Shown piece by piece: positions 25,301-40,300 of a stretch of DNA of 64,000 nt. The DNA is from Hippopus hippopus (lineage: Eukaryota; Mollusca; Bivalvia; Cardiida; Cardiidae), in the NCBI GenBank assembly GCA_946811185.2, contig OX328111.1, positions 40,164,388-40,228,387 on the forward strand. The letters are read 5' to 3'. The number at the start of each line of letters is the position of its first letter. The first letter of the stretch is position 1. The position numbers and the translations under genes were made by a program. Under the pieces are notes generated by a model, which worked only from the letters and a program-made list of their open reading frames with translations, searched no databases and was not told where the DNA came from.

Positions 25301-28300
25301 TTCAAAATGAAATAAACGTTTACTCAATAAAACGCTTCCAAGTACGATTCATTCAGTTATGATCAGCCAGCATATAACCTATGCACTGGCTATTTATAAA
25401 AACAGCCTCTACAGGCTTGGGTAATAGCTTCGGTAAAAGCCCAGACACTTCTTGCAGATAAGTCTGTGGAAAAGCCCTGCACGAATCCTAGTTTCCCTAA
25501 AGTCTGTATTTAGAATTTGTATTCAAAGATGTGCAGTAAAACAATAGTATTTGTGAAAACTGTGTTTTCCTTTTGATATACATGTAATTGAATTTTCAAG
25601 ATATTTGGAGCAAAAACAGGCTACATTTTTCCACAGATGTATTGTTTATAGCTACTTAATTAGTGACAAAAAATTCTCCTGTACATGGGATAGTGATGCG
25701 TCATAGCAGACAGGTCGAATCTTCGAAGAATATAACATGCGCAGACAACGCGATGCAGTCTAAATGTTATATTACAACATTCATCCGCCGTTCATACAAA
25801 GAATTCATTACCCAGTTGACCATCATCAGTTTCAATTTCTCACCGTTTTCGAAAAACATTTTAAATAATTGTAAAAAATGTGTAGGTATATATGAGCGAT
25901 GCTTCAGCAATAGGGGTTTAATGCATTTCTGTGATGCTTCATAACAAGCAAGTCAGTATATAAGTATGGATCCATTAAATTCATTTTCGTCTAACAACCA
26001 ATTAAATTATGAGGTAGAATGGTCCTTGGAAATGCACAAAATCTACTAATTGCAAAAAGTATCGGCCCATGTCAGCCTGCGCGGACCGCGCAGGCTGACA
26101 TGGGCCGATACTTTTTGCAGATCCATTAATACCCCTTTTCACAGAGTATGGCTCTATCATGATAAATGAAAGGAATATTCGCTGCCTAGGAAAATTTTTT
26201 CCACGCATTTCGAAGCGAAAACAAGCACCATCAAAATTACTGCAAAATAACATTCCGTACTTATTTTTGTGCGATTCCATTACAAAAAAACAACCAAACC
26301 TGGGAATCAGATGCAATGATACTGATGGCTCCCATATCATGTAAGATGTCCTCTGCCGCAATGGTCTCTGCTCGGATCCGGGACTCAGCAAATGCTACAT
26401 CATTCTTTATATTTCTGGGAAGAGAAAACGAAAAAACCGGAAAAAAGGTTTACTCTGAGCTTCTAAATCAATTACACTAAAGATTTCCAGCCAATAGTTA
26501 AACCCCGTAGGTAAAGTTTGAAAGATTGTGCTCGCCGGTGAAATCTCACCGTATCGGACAGTGAAGATCTAAGATTAGACTGCACGTTCTATGCAATCTG
26601 ATCTTGATCTACATTGTCCGCAAAAGCCCACAAAGTCCCGCTTAGCAGCCTCAGTGTTAAAATCTAAATTTTCTTTTGTAAGCATGTAAAAAATTAAATA
26701 CATTCATGAAGTACTTATTTGATTCGATCGACGTGACTTATAAGTGATTTATTCTTTTGAAAAATAATGCAACTGTATTCCTTTTAGGCCAATATTCACC
26801 ACATATTCTAAACTTCATTCTTAGTCTTATATGAGATTAAAGACAGGCACACAAAACCATCTGGTTTAGCCAATAAATAGGTAAGCCAGTCGAAATGGTT
26901 TAGCCAATCAGAAATTGCGTTAAATATTATACTTTGAAATTCGGAAAATTCTCGACAATTAGACTTCGAAGGTTGTACAAAATAGTTGAAGAATACAAGC
27001 CATGATTACCCTCTTTTAGGTCTGAGATAACTTTGGTGCGACAAAGAAGTAGCCTTTACAGTTATAGGTTAGAATGATGAAACAACAACATACTTGTCTA
27101 AATGGTGACAGACCATCAGCATGTCTAAATGTTCATCAATCGTGTTAGCTGTATACGGCCGGGTTGGATTGGTGGACGACGGCAGAACATTTTTCTCGCT
27201 GCATACACGAATGATATCTGGAGCATGGCCGCCCCCGGCTCCCTCAGAATGATATGTGTGTATTGTGCGGCCGTCAAATGCTTCTATGGACTCTTCCACA
27301 CATGCGGACTCGTTAAGTGTGTCTGTGTGGATGGTGACCTGAAGTTGGCATATATATATGAGCCATACTCTGTGAAAAAGGGGCTTAATGCATTTGCGAA
27401 AAGTATCGACCCATGTCAGCCTGCGCAGTCCGCCCAGGCTGACATGGACCGAAACTTTTCGCTATCTTTAGATTTTCTGCATGTAAAAGGATCATTCTAC
27501 CTGATGGTTCAGTCGGTTGTTTGATAAAATGGATTTTATGGATCAACAATTATGTGATGACTTGCTTGGTATCATGCATCACGGAGATGCATTAAGCCCC
27601 CTTTTGCCAGAGCACGGCTCATTTATAATTGAGCCATGCTCTGGTACAAGGGGGTTTAATGCATGTCCGTGGTCCATGATACCAAGCAAGTCATCACATA
27701 ATTGTTGATCCATAAAAATCCATGTTGTCTAACAACTAGCTGAATCCTGAGAGAAAATGGTCCATGGACATGTAGAAAATTCACCAAAGGCAAAAGTTTC
27801 GACCCATGTCAGCCTGCGTGGACTGCGCAGGCTGACTCGGGTCGATACTTTTTGCTGATGCGTTAAACTTCCTTTCCATAGTGCATGGCTCAGTTTATTT
27901 AATCGCTTTGCTGGCAAATTGAAGAACATGGTTCAGCCAATCAGGAATTATCTTGCTGTCTGTTTGTAGCATTAGAATGAAATCTACGGACCCAGACCTA
28001 TATTCCGTTGCGGTTAAGCACTTTGTTGGCGGTAATTCGCCCCTAATTTCCATTTGAGCACAGGAACAACAGAAGACTAACGTGTTGCCAAAAATTCCTA
28101 TCAGCATCTCAGTTGTGCATTACATACCTTAACAAACGCTGAAAACATGTTGAACTCTTTACGAAAAGAATAATTTTTGACCCTACCAAATTGAAAACAT
28201 TTGCAGACGACAATATAAATGTAAAACAAATGCCGATTTCTGTTTTTGATCGAGTAGAAAACATGGCGGGAAAAGGAGAAAATGCTGGTTACCAGCATTT

Positions 28301-31300
28301 TCTTCTTTTCCCACCATGTTTTCAAAAGGCTTCTTCTTCAGCTTCGTTAAAGCTCGGAATTATGTAGTGAAAGGTTAAGACCGGATTTATTGACGTCATA
28401 CCTGCACATCGTACTGCTCTGCAACCTTCAAACACGTGTCTATGGCCGCTGGTGTTGTACCCCAGTCCTCGTGTAATTTCAACCTTAAATGACATATATA
28501 GTGTGTACGTCTTTGAGTGGAGGTGTTCGTTATAACATTATGAACACATCTTACAAATCTTTTTTACCAACAATCCATTTATATTTCTTCATCTTATTAT
28601 TCAAAAGCAGGCGGGATAGTGCTTTTTATAACAAGAGCACCGCATGCAGGTGCCAACGTCCGGCTGCGGTTGCTTGATTTTTGGTGAAAATTCCAAAACG
28701 AAAATAGGGAATAACTGTCAAAATTAACTTCTTGTTACCTATTCTTGTTTTATGAGTGCTCTTTATGATTGTTTACAACATATCCAAGTTTGAAATAAAT
28801 ATCTTCAGTATTAACAGAGATATCTTAAATGTCAAAGTTAATTTGCAGGAAGACGAGGCAGACGCAGACAGGGCTGTGACAACTCGACCTTTTCTTCGAA
28901 ACAGCCGAGCTAAAACTGTAAACCTTACAGAAAGCTTGAATCTAAATTCAGGTATAGTATCAATATTGTTCACATTTATCTCTGCTTTTTACTCCGTTCC
29001 TCTTTGATTGTATTGTATGGTGTTTAACGCCGTTTTCAACATTATTTCAGGTATATCGCTGCGGCCAGTGCATCCATCCATGATTTTCCTGATGTCTCTT
29101 TTACTAGTGCTCTGCACAATTTTCCTTCCAAGCCACTGGCTGCTTTCCCACATAACCATAGTCGAAACAATGGTCAGCGGTGAAAGAGGAATGAATCCTG
29201 TCGCAATGACTATCATCAATCCTCGGAAAGAAATTGGCCGAGCCAGGGATCAAACTCATCACCCTCTGTTCTCAGGTCCTGCACGCTACAGACTGAGCTA
29301 CCGGGGCTCGACTCGTTTCTCTGTTCCAACAATTATAAATTTGATGATGATAACAACAAGCGTTTGCAACCTACCAGAAATGAAGAAAAAACTTTCACAC
29401 TATTTACCCTATGGCTCCAGCAAGTATCTGTTCTTCCAAGTCCAAAGCAATGCCATCAGAACAGGAAGAGTTACCTTTTCCTGTGAAACCAAAATTCAAC
29501 GGAAATGCGTCTGTGCTTTGTAGCATGTGTCTGAAATTAAAAAAAAAAAAAAAAAAACAACGGTGGTGGTTTCCTAAAAGTTCGAGAGAAATACCGGGAA
29601 CACATGGATGGGGGCACTTGCCACCGTTTCTTAAATGAAATATTGTTCAAACTAGCATAAAAAACCAGACAAAACCGATCAAATAAACAAATACGGACCA
29701 TTAAGCGATCGTCTTCACTTTAAACTTTCGACCCGTCAGATTTAAATACATTTCATAATTCTACTAGATCTAAGAAAAAAAGGCGAACGCTGACCAAAAA
29801 CATCTTATGCAGGCTTCTTATTCTCTAATACGAGTTTCATGCACTGTATATATGAATCGAAATATAACCCTTCACCAGAGAAGGAAATTCTAGACTTATT
29901 GCTAATCAAAGTATTCGCAGACAATAAATCTAAATCCAGTTTAGACAATGGGATTCGTCCTATAAAGGATAGTAATCAATGTGTGAAAAGGGAGATAAAC
30001 TAGTTATTAGCATATTCTTCTACTTTCAAAAGCATGAGTTTAACCCTTTACCATACAATCCCGACCTTTAACGACCCTGTGAAAGACAGCGTTTGAAAAC
30101 ATTATGGGAAACGGAGAAAACGCTCATTTAGATTTGCCAAAATTCAAAGCTTCTGCAGGCAACAAAATAATTGTGACTCGAAAATAGAAGTTCGCCGTTG
30201 GAAAGGTAGAAAACATTCTGGGAAAAGGAGAAATTGCTGTTTACCAGCATTTTCTCCTTTTCTCACATTGTTTTTAAAAGTATTTTTCCCCATGGTCATT
30301 AAAAGTCGAGACTGTGTGGTAAAGGGTTAAACTTACCTAATATGGTTTGGACCTGGTGTACAAGTGGTAGCATTGGTGCCTGTAGCGGGTCCTGTTCCTC
30401 CACCAAACATTGTAGTTATCCCGGACGCGATGGCTTCTCTCGCAAGTTGTGGGCAGATAAAGTGAACATGGGCGTCTAGAGCGCCGGCTGTGACAATCAT
30501 TCCCTCGCCAGCAATGGCTTCTGTACCCGCACCCACAACCATACCCTGGGGCAGGAAATATATCTTATATTCATTATATCTATACCCATTTAGACTTGAA
30601 GCTACTCTTTTGACCAACACCCGAAACGATTATAGTGAATGGTGTTTTACGCCGTCACTGTTTGACAATGACAGAAAGCAGCCAGTGGCTTGGGAAGACT
30701 ATTGTGCGAAGTGCCGGTAAAAAAACTCAATGAAAGCATGGATAGGTGGACTAGTCGATTCGATATCAGTGAAAAAAATTGAAAACGGCGTTAAACACCA
30801 TACAATTAATCAATCAATCGCACAAGTTGCCAGGTCGCTCTATCTTTCGTTTATTTTTTACCTGATTTTAAATTTCGATTTTTTGCCAGCGACTTACACT
30901 TGGACTGACTGTACATTGACAGATATCATCTCCTCAATAACTAGCATAATTTAAAAAGGTATGATTGAAATTCAAATGCATTTCAAAGCCCGCTTTGTTT
31001 AATTTTGGCAGCTGCTGGGAATTTGAACGTAAAAAGTGTCAAAGTATTCGGAGTGTATATATATCTTTAGGCTTTGAATAACGTTGAATACTTATACCCC
31101 GAACTACTAGTATATGCTACCAAGTATGATTTTTTCCCAATGAAAAAATGTAAAGCAATCTTAACCTTTACATACTTAAATATTGATGCTGGTTTACTCT
31201 ATTTATGAATTCACTCTCACCAATTTGTAAACTCTTTATAAACGATAACATTTTAAACTTTTCCAAGTTTGAAGCGCTTGCAGACGATCATTCAAATTTG

Positions 31301-34300
31301 GCTAAAATGTGGGATTTATCTCCGAATGAGTAAAAAACATAATTAAAAAAGGAGAAAATGCTGGTTATGAGCATTTTCTCCTTGTCCTTGTATGTTTACA
31401 CCTTAGACCATTAAACTCAAAAGGACCCTAGGGTTTTCAGCAGTAAAATTGGACTAACTTACTGGAGTTACGCCATCCATAACGTCTGGGTTTCCAGCTT
31501 TCCCGATACCAGCTATCATCTTGTTCTGAAAAATCAGAAATGACAAACATAATGTTACTTTTTAATAAACGTTCGTAAGTTAGATAAGTCTGTTTTAGTA
31601 GATGACATAAACCTGGGTTGAAAAGAACAACAATAAGATCTGTCTCCCTAACTGTCGTAGACCTGTTTCCGATCCCACCTCTATCCATCGAATGGGTAAA
31701 ATCTACTATTATTATGTTTCAGATTAACAAGAGGGTAAAATGCATTGTAAACACGGATTAACTAGTAGGCGAAATGTCGTTTCTAAAATGACACGTAAAT
31801 TCGGGTCTATAAACACAATACAACGAAAGCGTGGTGAAATACGTTCGTTCTATATGAAGTCACGCTATTCTATGTAAAGTAAGTCGATCGAAGCTGTTCC
31901 GTGTCTCCGCCCTCCGATATTTTATCTATTAAAGTCACTTGACGTAAACAAATCGTCATTTTCCGCTACTTGACCAAGGAGGAAGGAAAAACAAAAAGAT
32001 TTACCGATATTAACTGTTTTTGAAAAATTGAGAATGATAGAACTATTTGAAATGTTACCAGTAAGCATATATAAATCAAGAGTCTTTTGAAGTTGAAGGT
32101 TAGATCAAAATTTGCCAGTGTTGCATTGGAAATAGGATTGGGAGTGGGTGGAGTAAAATTCATAGCATTCGAAGCAACTACGGCTCTAATGCTTGACGAT
32201 ACAATCATTTGTCATTGTCATCTGAAAGGGAGAAAATATTACAGTAAAACGATGCGGTTTTTTAAGGTTGTGTTTGATGCCTAAGGCTTTATTGAAATCT
32301 TGATTCTTTTTATATTTACCAACTGGGCAGTGGGGTTTTGTTCGGGTAAGTAAGTGGAACAGCCATGGTTTATTCAAGGGAATATAAATCGCACCAGATC
32401 TTAAACACTTAGTATGAACTTGTTTCCTTTGATCAAGAGTTGGTCATGTTAGAATCGAAATAACCTTCTTTCTATCGTGGTTTATCGTTCAATAAACCAC
32501 GATGTGAGTTATGAGGCGCAATGAAAAATCCAATCGGCCTATCGCCCTCGTGGATTATTTATTGTGCCCCAAAACTTGAACGATAAACCACGATAGAAAG
32601 AACATTATTTCTTAAATATACTAGGATTAGTAAGTGGGTAAAATCTGTCATGTATTACGATTAACAAGGCAAAATGTTATTACGAAGGTAAAATGTATTT
32701 CGTATTGGGATTAAAAGAAGGTAAAATGTATTAAATTCTAGGATTAAGAAGATGGAAAAATGTAATATGTACCTTGATTAACATGAAGGAAAATGTACTA
32801 TGTATGAGTACTAAGTTTGTCAAGTGGGTAAACTATATCATATGCTAGAATTGATTAGAAGGTACTGTAAAATGTATCAATCGTATATCAAGCAAAAGGG
32901 CCATGATGGCCCTGTATCGCTCCACTGGCTTTTTAACCCTTTAACATACAAATCGAAGTGTTAATGACACTGAAAGAAAAGGCTTTCAAAAACATCGTGA
33001 GAAAAGGACAACATGTTGTCAGCCAGTATTTTCTCCTTTTCCCACAACGTTTCCTAACCTATCAAAGACAGAAATAGTCATTTAAGCTACATTCAATTTG
33101 TCTTTTTGCAATGGCTTTAAACTTGGTACAGTAAAAAAAATTGTCATTTCTTAAAGAGTAAAATTAATGTATCAAGCATTTAATTGGCATTGACAGAGAC
33201 ATACAGCATAAAAGGTCTGTATGGTAATAAACTTACTTTGAAAACATAACCTCCACCCCGCCCGCCAAACAAAAACAGTCATATCTTTTTAAATGCAAAG
33301 ATAATGTCAGTGAATACAAGCAGGTTCATTCATTAGCATGAAAGGTAAAGTTCTGAAAAAATTTCAGTGATAGAGACCTTACTTTAAATTAAAAATTCCA
33401 TTCATGTAAGCATAACCATTAGCATCAAAATAAATCACTCTCCCTTAAAACAGAACATTTCCTCTCCAAAAACCTTGAATACCAAACTCCAATAATGTAT
33501 AACTGCAGTTTGATAATCAAGGGAGGTAAATAGTAATAAACTTTACCTTGTATAACAGGAGTTATTTCCCTTGATTACTATTTCTAAATTACAGTCACTA
33601 TATAAGCCCATGTTAAACTTGTGATCTCCGGGGCAGAGCCAATTTTGACCCCAGGGCTATAATATGAAGGAATTTGATAGAGGTCCATTAGATAAAGCTA
33701 CATGTAAAATTTGGTAGCCCTGGGCCTTATGGTTTCAGACAAGAAGATTTTCAAAGATGCTCAATATTTTTCAGTTTTGTTGCCATGGCAACCAGAGTTT
33801 TTGAAGGAATCAAATTCTTTCAAGAAATTCTAAAGAGGACCATGGCAGGATCATTTCTGTCAAGTTTCATCAAATTTGGATGGGTAGTTTCAGAGAAGAA
33901 GAAGTTTGAAAAAAAAGTTGACGCACGCATGGACGGACGCACGGACGCACAGACGCACGGACGCACGGACGGACGCACGACCGACACCGGGCCATGACAT
34001 AAGCCCGCTGGCCTTCGGCCAGTGGAGCTAAAAATAAGAACAACAACTCGCCTTAATTCCAATGTCTGCTTTCACTATACCGGCCACGGCGTCCACAATC
34101 AGTGCATTGGTGATCACTGTGTCGAGTACATCCCATTGACCATTAGTCCTGTTGGCCTGCTGACCCATTCCTTCACGGACAGACTGAAATACGAACGGTA
34201 TCACCAATTTTCTAATTTAATAAAACTGAGCCATGCTCTTGGAAAGTGGTGTTTACTGCATCTCCTTGATGCATTATACTAAACAAGTCATCACAGTATT

Positions 34301-37300
34301 ATGGATCCATAAAATCTATTATTTTCTAAATCACGAGGCAGGTGAATCATTTGACATGCAGAAAATTGACCAATAGCAAAAAGTTTCGTCACAGGTCAGC
34401 CTGCGCGGACGGCACAGGATAACTTGAGTCGACACTTTTTGCAGATGCATGAAACCCCCTCTTTACAGATCTTAGCTTAAATGGTTATAGGATGTACTGA
34501 AGTGTTACTGTATTCTTATATTTCAATTACCATTCCATCATAATTAGCCCAGGATAACAGTGAACGCGGGAAAATATGATATGATCAACCATAGGGAAAT
34601 CAATAGGATGTATTGAAATTACCTAAATAATGATTTGTTTATGACTTTGCCACTTGCAGACGACCCATTTCGTCTTCTCAGACGACAAAATTAGTGCGAC
34701 TCAAAAATGGAAATTTGTTTTGGGAATGGTAGAAAACATTGTGGGAAAAGAGGAAAAAAAATGGTTTCCAGCACTTTCTCCTTTTCCCGCAATGTTTTCA
34801 AAAGCTTTCTTTCTTATGGTCGTAAAAACTCGGAATTGTGTGGTAAAGGGGTAATATTCAAATACACTCAATACAGTACTTTGATTTATCTATTTTGAAT
34901 GGCTGAGCGACTTCTTACCTTCCCGCCCCCAAATTTAAGTTCATCACCGTACACCGTATAGTCTTGTTCCACTTCTAGAATGAGGCTAGTGTCACCCAAT
35001 CTTAGCTGTAAGAAAAGTTGTAGAGAATAGATAACTTGTGTCTTGGCTGGGTATAGTTTATCTGACAAGTCGGAATTCATTGGATAAGCCGAAGGCGAAC
35101 CGGATAAATTCCGAAGCCGAGCCCGATAAACTTAGCCGATCAAGACACCAACAATCTACTAGTATTCTGTTTATACAGTCACGCGTTGTAAAGGAACAAA
35201 ACAAAATGAACACAAAAAATTATATAAAGGCCGTGCCTTTAATATCAGTGTTTTACGGTTGGCTACTGATACCGTACCGTATCGTAATTCAAGCGAATAT
35301 CGGGCAATCCTACATTCTCAGAAAATCCTAGATGTATAGCCTCTTGCAGTATAGTGTCTCTCTGCGCGGTGAGTGCAAGTACAAAGACTGAAATCGGTGT
35401 GGACAATGGACTGGATAGGAATAGCACTATACGAGTAAGGCATGAAAATGTATTTACTATGTAACCAATTTACCTTGTCTCCAGTAGTAGGTCCAAACAA
35501 ATACAAATAATTTTTTCTTAGTAGTACCATTGGCTTGCCTGGACCAATCTCTTTCTGGAAAATAAATAAATAAATGAATAAATAAATAAATTAGGCTACA
35601 TGGCTACTACAGACTTAGAAGAATCAGCATTTATTTCATGCACGTGGATACAATGATTGAAGTACGCGAAGCAGATTTTTTACATCCTGTTATTTTATCA
35701 CATATTAAAATCAAAATAAAGTTTAATCAAGTTAATTTTGCCCTTTAGAGAAAAAGGAAAATGATGCTTTTTTTGGATGGAGGCCATATGAATTGCTGTA
35801 CTACTTACCCTAACATGGAGACTTCCGAATTTCTTTTTTTAAATTATCATGATAAACCAGGATCATTTAACCCTTAGGCCACTAAGCACGACTCACTGAC
35901 GTTTTGAGGACAATGTAGATCTAGATCAGACTGCACAGAGGGTGCTGTCTGATCTTGGATCTACACTGTCCGATAAGGATATATTTTTGTCTCAAAAATA
36001 AATTTGAAATAGTAACATTTGGGTTTTTACTATCGACTTGAAATTTTCATGTTAGTTATTTAGCAGGAAAAGGGTTAAGGCATGCAATTATACGAGCACA
36101 TCTTACGTGGATTTTCACCGTTTATTTAACGCAATACAAACCTACAAAACCTTTTACTTGTCCAACTCGTAAGGATTTGCAATAGAGCCACGTAAACTGT
36201 AGCTTAAATGATGCAGTTTGGCTTTTAAAAGGTAAATAACGTTGTAAGAACAGTATACAGTGTTATCAGCATTTTCTGCTGTCCCAACAGAATTTTTAAG
36301 GACCATCCAAATTTTGCATTGGACTAAATGCCGAATATTTATAATGTATTACCTGAACAGCATGACAAAATCCTTTGACACTGACTTGTTCTAATATTCC
36401 AGCCAAATTTTCTGTGGCTACTTTTCCGTCACACAACCCGTTACCACCACGAATTATTCTATAATATAACAAAACCCGTCAATTGATAAAAGTCATCATA
36501 TCGACCACATGAATTATCATAGTAATGATTACAATAATTTCGCAAAAGAAGAAAATAAATAAATAAATAAATGAATAAATAAATAAATTTCTGCTAAGCG
36601 ACAACTTTGGAAAAATCCTCTGTAAAACATGGATGATTAGTATGAAGTATGCAAGAACATAATGTGGCACAAGGTTTCTCTGGGTACAAGTGCATTTAGA
36701 ATTACCGCTTTTTACAAACAATGAAACGTAAAAAGAATCCTTGAAATTTATTTGCGTCACTGATTAGATTGTTAAAGGTACGCAAAATAAATAGTCCAAA
36801 TTGAAAATTAATAGTTCTTAAATCCAAAATTAATGGTCTTCATTTTCAATGTTAATGGTATCTAAATGCAAAATTAATGGCCTTCAAAAATAAATGAAGA
36901 TATAATAGCAATTAAGTCCTGAGTTTTATGTCTTTGAATGCATCTTAAATGGTCTTTAAATGGGAATCTCTGGTAAGCAATTGAATAAATAACCCTTAGG
37001 CTGCTAAGCGGGACTCGGAGCGCTTTTGGGGACAGTTTAGATCAAGATCAAACTGCACAGAATGTGCAGTCTAATCTTGGATTTATACTGTCCGATAAGG
37101 AGATATTTTTCCCAAAAAATAACTTTGAAATTGCAGCATTATTATTTTTTATTTTTTTACTGTAGGCTGGTATGTTTATTCAAATTATTTAGCAAGTTAA
37201 GGGTTAATGGTAGACAAATGTAGAAGTAATGCTCGATCTTGTGGACAGAAAGTGTCAAACAAGAGTTACCTGTTCCCTCCTATTTCGACCAAATCAACGT

Positions 37301-40300
37301 TCCTTTCTTCACCAGGTTCGAATCTTATAGATGTACCAGCTGGAATGTTCTGTGTAAAAAGTCAAAATAGACAGATAATAAATAAAACTAAGTTGTATTG
37401 TAATTTTCATAGAACATTTGCCATTGCGATATCAGCAAGTCTAATTCTTTAACCATTATAAAGCAATAAAAAACGCAAATTTCATCTTAAGATGAACCCA
37501 TTACATGTGATTTATATTGTAAGTTGAAACATATAGATGCTACACTCCACACCAACATTCAAGTTTTCTTCTTTTTTCGGCGTAGCTGAATGCGCTTGCT
37601 TTTGATTTACTTCTTGGTATTGATATACATGTATTCGGTTGAATAAATGGAAATTTGTGATTTTTCAAAAATGTGGACATGTTTATACTGAGGACCCCCG
37701 CAGGCCTAATTGTGGGAAACTTTACACCGTCGACATTTCTTGTTATCATTGTCTTCGTTGTCTTTGGGATTTTTTTATTCTCACTTGTCCCTAAATAGCT
37801 TTTCTACATTTCATCAATTCAATTTCAATCAGTAATGGACTGAATTTTGGACATCGATTGAAAATGCAGGTGAAACAAGCATTCTTGGCATTTAACACGT
37901 GATGAGGCACCAGAGTGCATTCCCTGCAATCTGCCTTTTTCTTTTGCGCACATTTTTCCTGACTGTGTAGATCTTCATCCAGTTCGTTCCAAACACTTCC
38001 GTGTTGACAGTATGAGAGCTGTCTTTGATTCTGTCAACACTGAGGCAATTATTGCCTTCCAAAACTGTGAAATACAAAACTGTACAAAAATATGATATTG
38101 TTTTAAAACTTTTCTCCTTATTCAAACTATTTTATTCTTATCACTGTGTATCTATTTAATTTCATTTCCATTACAGAATCATTTCATAGCACTTCTTTCA
38201 TAATATACTCATTACTCACATTCTTACAAGCTGCTTTTGTCCTTTCATTTCTTTCTTTATTCGCTCGCTGAAAGGTCGTGGACGTCGGTGCACCATAAAA
38301 CATCATATCTTCATTAATTTTAAACAAGCTGTCAGTCTTATCCATTTAACAAGTAATTTCTAAACGATGTATTATACACTTTAATTCTATTTCAGTAATA
38401 ATATTTCAGGATGCAATGACTTTGATCTATGTGGTTGAACAGTCAGGCACTAACATGGTAGTAAACAAACAAAGTATAAAAATCAACAAACTTACCAGTC
38501 TGAAACCATATGCAGCACCCCTGTCAAACTTAAGTCTTTTGTTTGTTTCTATAAAGTGATAGTGGCTTCCAACCTGTCGACATACGGTAATCACTTGGTG
38601 AAAACATGATGACACGAATAAAACAATAACTGAGCCATAATCTGGGAAAAGGGGGCTTAATGCATCTGTAACAAGACGTGTCACTGAGAAGTGACTTATT
38701 CCCACGAAAAGAGTAGCCTTTTCACACGAACATTGCCCATGGTGTTATGTAAATAGGACATACATGTAATCTGTTTTCATTATCACTTTCACTCTATATA
38801 CAGAGTATGCTAGATACATAAAGAACATTCATTGGTTTTTCCATTGCGGTTAGTTTTAGAAACAGGTTGTTAGTAAACAAGTTGTTTACCAATCCATGTT
38901 GTCATCTTTCTAGAAAAGACTAATCTAGAATTTTCCAAGCTGATATAAATAGGAGTGACTTACTTGGTGAGATTGGATTTTGAACTTAGACTTGTGGTTT
39001 GGAGAATACAGAATTAGTGAAAAGTGTTGGATTTAAATTGGAATATAGATCTGTAAGTTGAAATTATTTATTTCTTAAACAGGTTGCTCATGATATCTAT
39101 TTGCAAGTTAAAACTATTGTTAATTGAGGTTTTAGGAACCAGAAATTTCATACTTTTTGTAGTCTAAACATAAATCTTAATTTTCAGGGACTTATTTTAT
39201 TTCTTGTTCTAAGATTAAAAATTGTCAAAATTTCATTCAAACTTAACTCTTATTGTACTCTTTTGTCTTTATTCATTAATAAATACTGTTAACTGTGAAA
39301 GGCTTGTTGCTGGTTTTTCTTTCTCGTTACGCTTGTCTCGTAACAGAAATTGGGGGCTCGTCCAGGATTGATCATCTAGTTATTTTGGATATACTTTGAA
39401 ATTATTTTGAACTTGTTACAGTATTAAAGTTTATTAGATAATAAAAAGAGTAATAATAATAATAATAATATAATAAAAATAAATAAATAAATAAAAATAA
39501 AAATAAAAAATAAAATTTGATTTTTATCTACTGAACCAGCAAAAAGCAATCATGTATTTTGATCTTGAAAAATTTACTGCCTAACCTTCTGAGTTGTTAA
39601 ATTTGGCAAAAAAGTCTGATTTATTCGACCTTGATTCTCATTATAAACTGACTGCCATTAAAGGTACTATGTTAAAGCATGAAATTAAGAATTCTATTGT
39701 TCAGTTTTTAGTTGATGAAGAAATACTTGATTCGTCTGCTCTGTCTCTCATTCTTGTGTCTCAGACAGACGTTAAAACTAATATTGAGTTAGAAAAATTA
39801 AAACTACAGATAGAAAAAGAAGAAAGGATGGAAGAAAAAGAATTAAAATTAAAATTAGAACAAGAAGAAAAAGAATTAAAAATAAAATTAGAGCAAGAAG
39901 AAAGGATGAAAGAAAAAGAAAAAGAATTAGAGTACCAGTATGCTGAATTAGAAGAAAGAGAAAAGGATAGGCAGTTTCAGATGAGAATGAAAGAATTAGA
40001 AATAGAAAATAAAAAGAAACTATCTTTGCATGTGGTTAATGACTTTGACATAACAAAACACCTCAGACTTGTTCCGCCATTTCAAGAACAGGAAGTTGAT
40101 AAATACTTTTCACATTTTGAAAGATATGCTGAAAATTTGAAATGGCCAAAAGAACATTGGACCTTACTCTTGCAAAGCCTTGTAACTGGAAAGGCTCGCG
40201 ATATTTTTTCTCAACTAAGTAAGGAACAGCTCTCTAATTATGATAATGTTAAAGAATTGATTCTAAAGGCTTATGAATTGGTACATGAAGCATATAGACA

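Noticed and set aside
26002..26391. 129-codon minus-strand frame
   Set aside because: Only a shifted-frame shadow of urease exon 17 plus F3 sequence.
29008..29523. 171-codon plus-strand frame
   Set aside because: Reads through a SINE-A and the reverse strand of urease exon 14.
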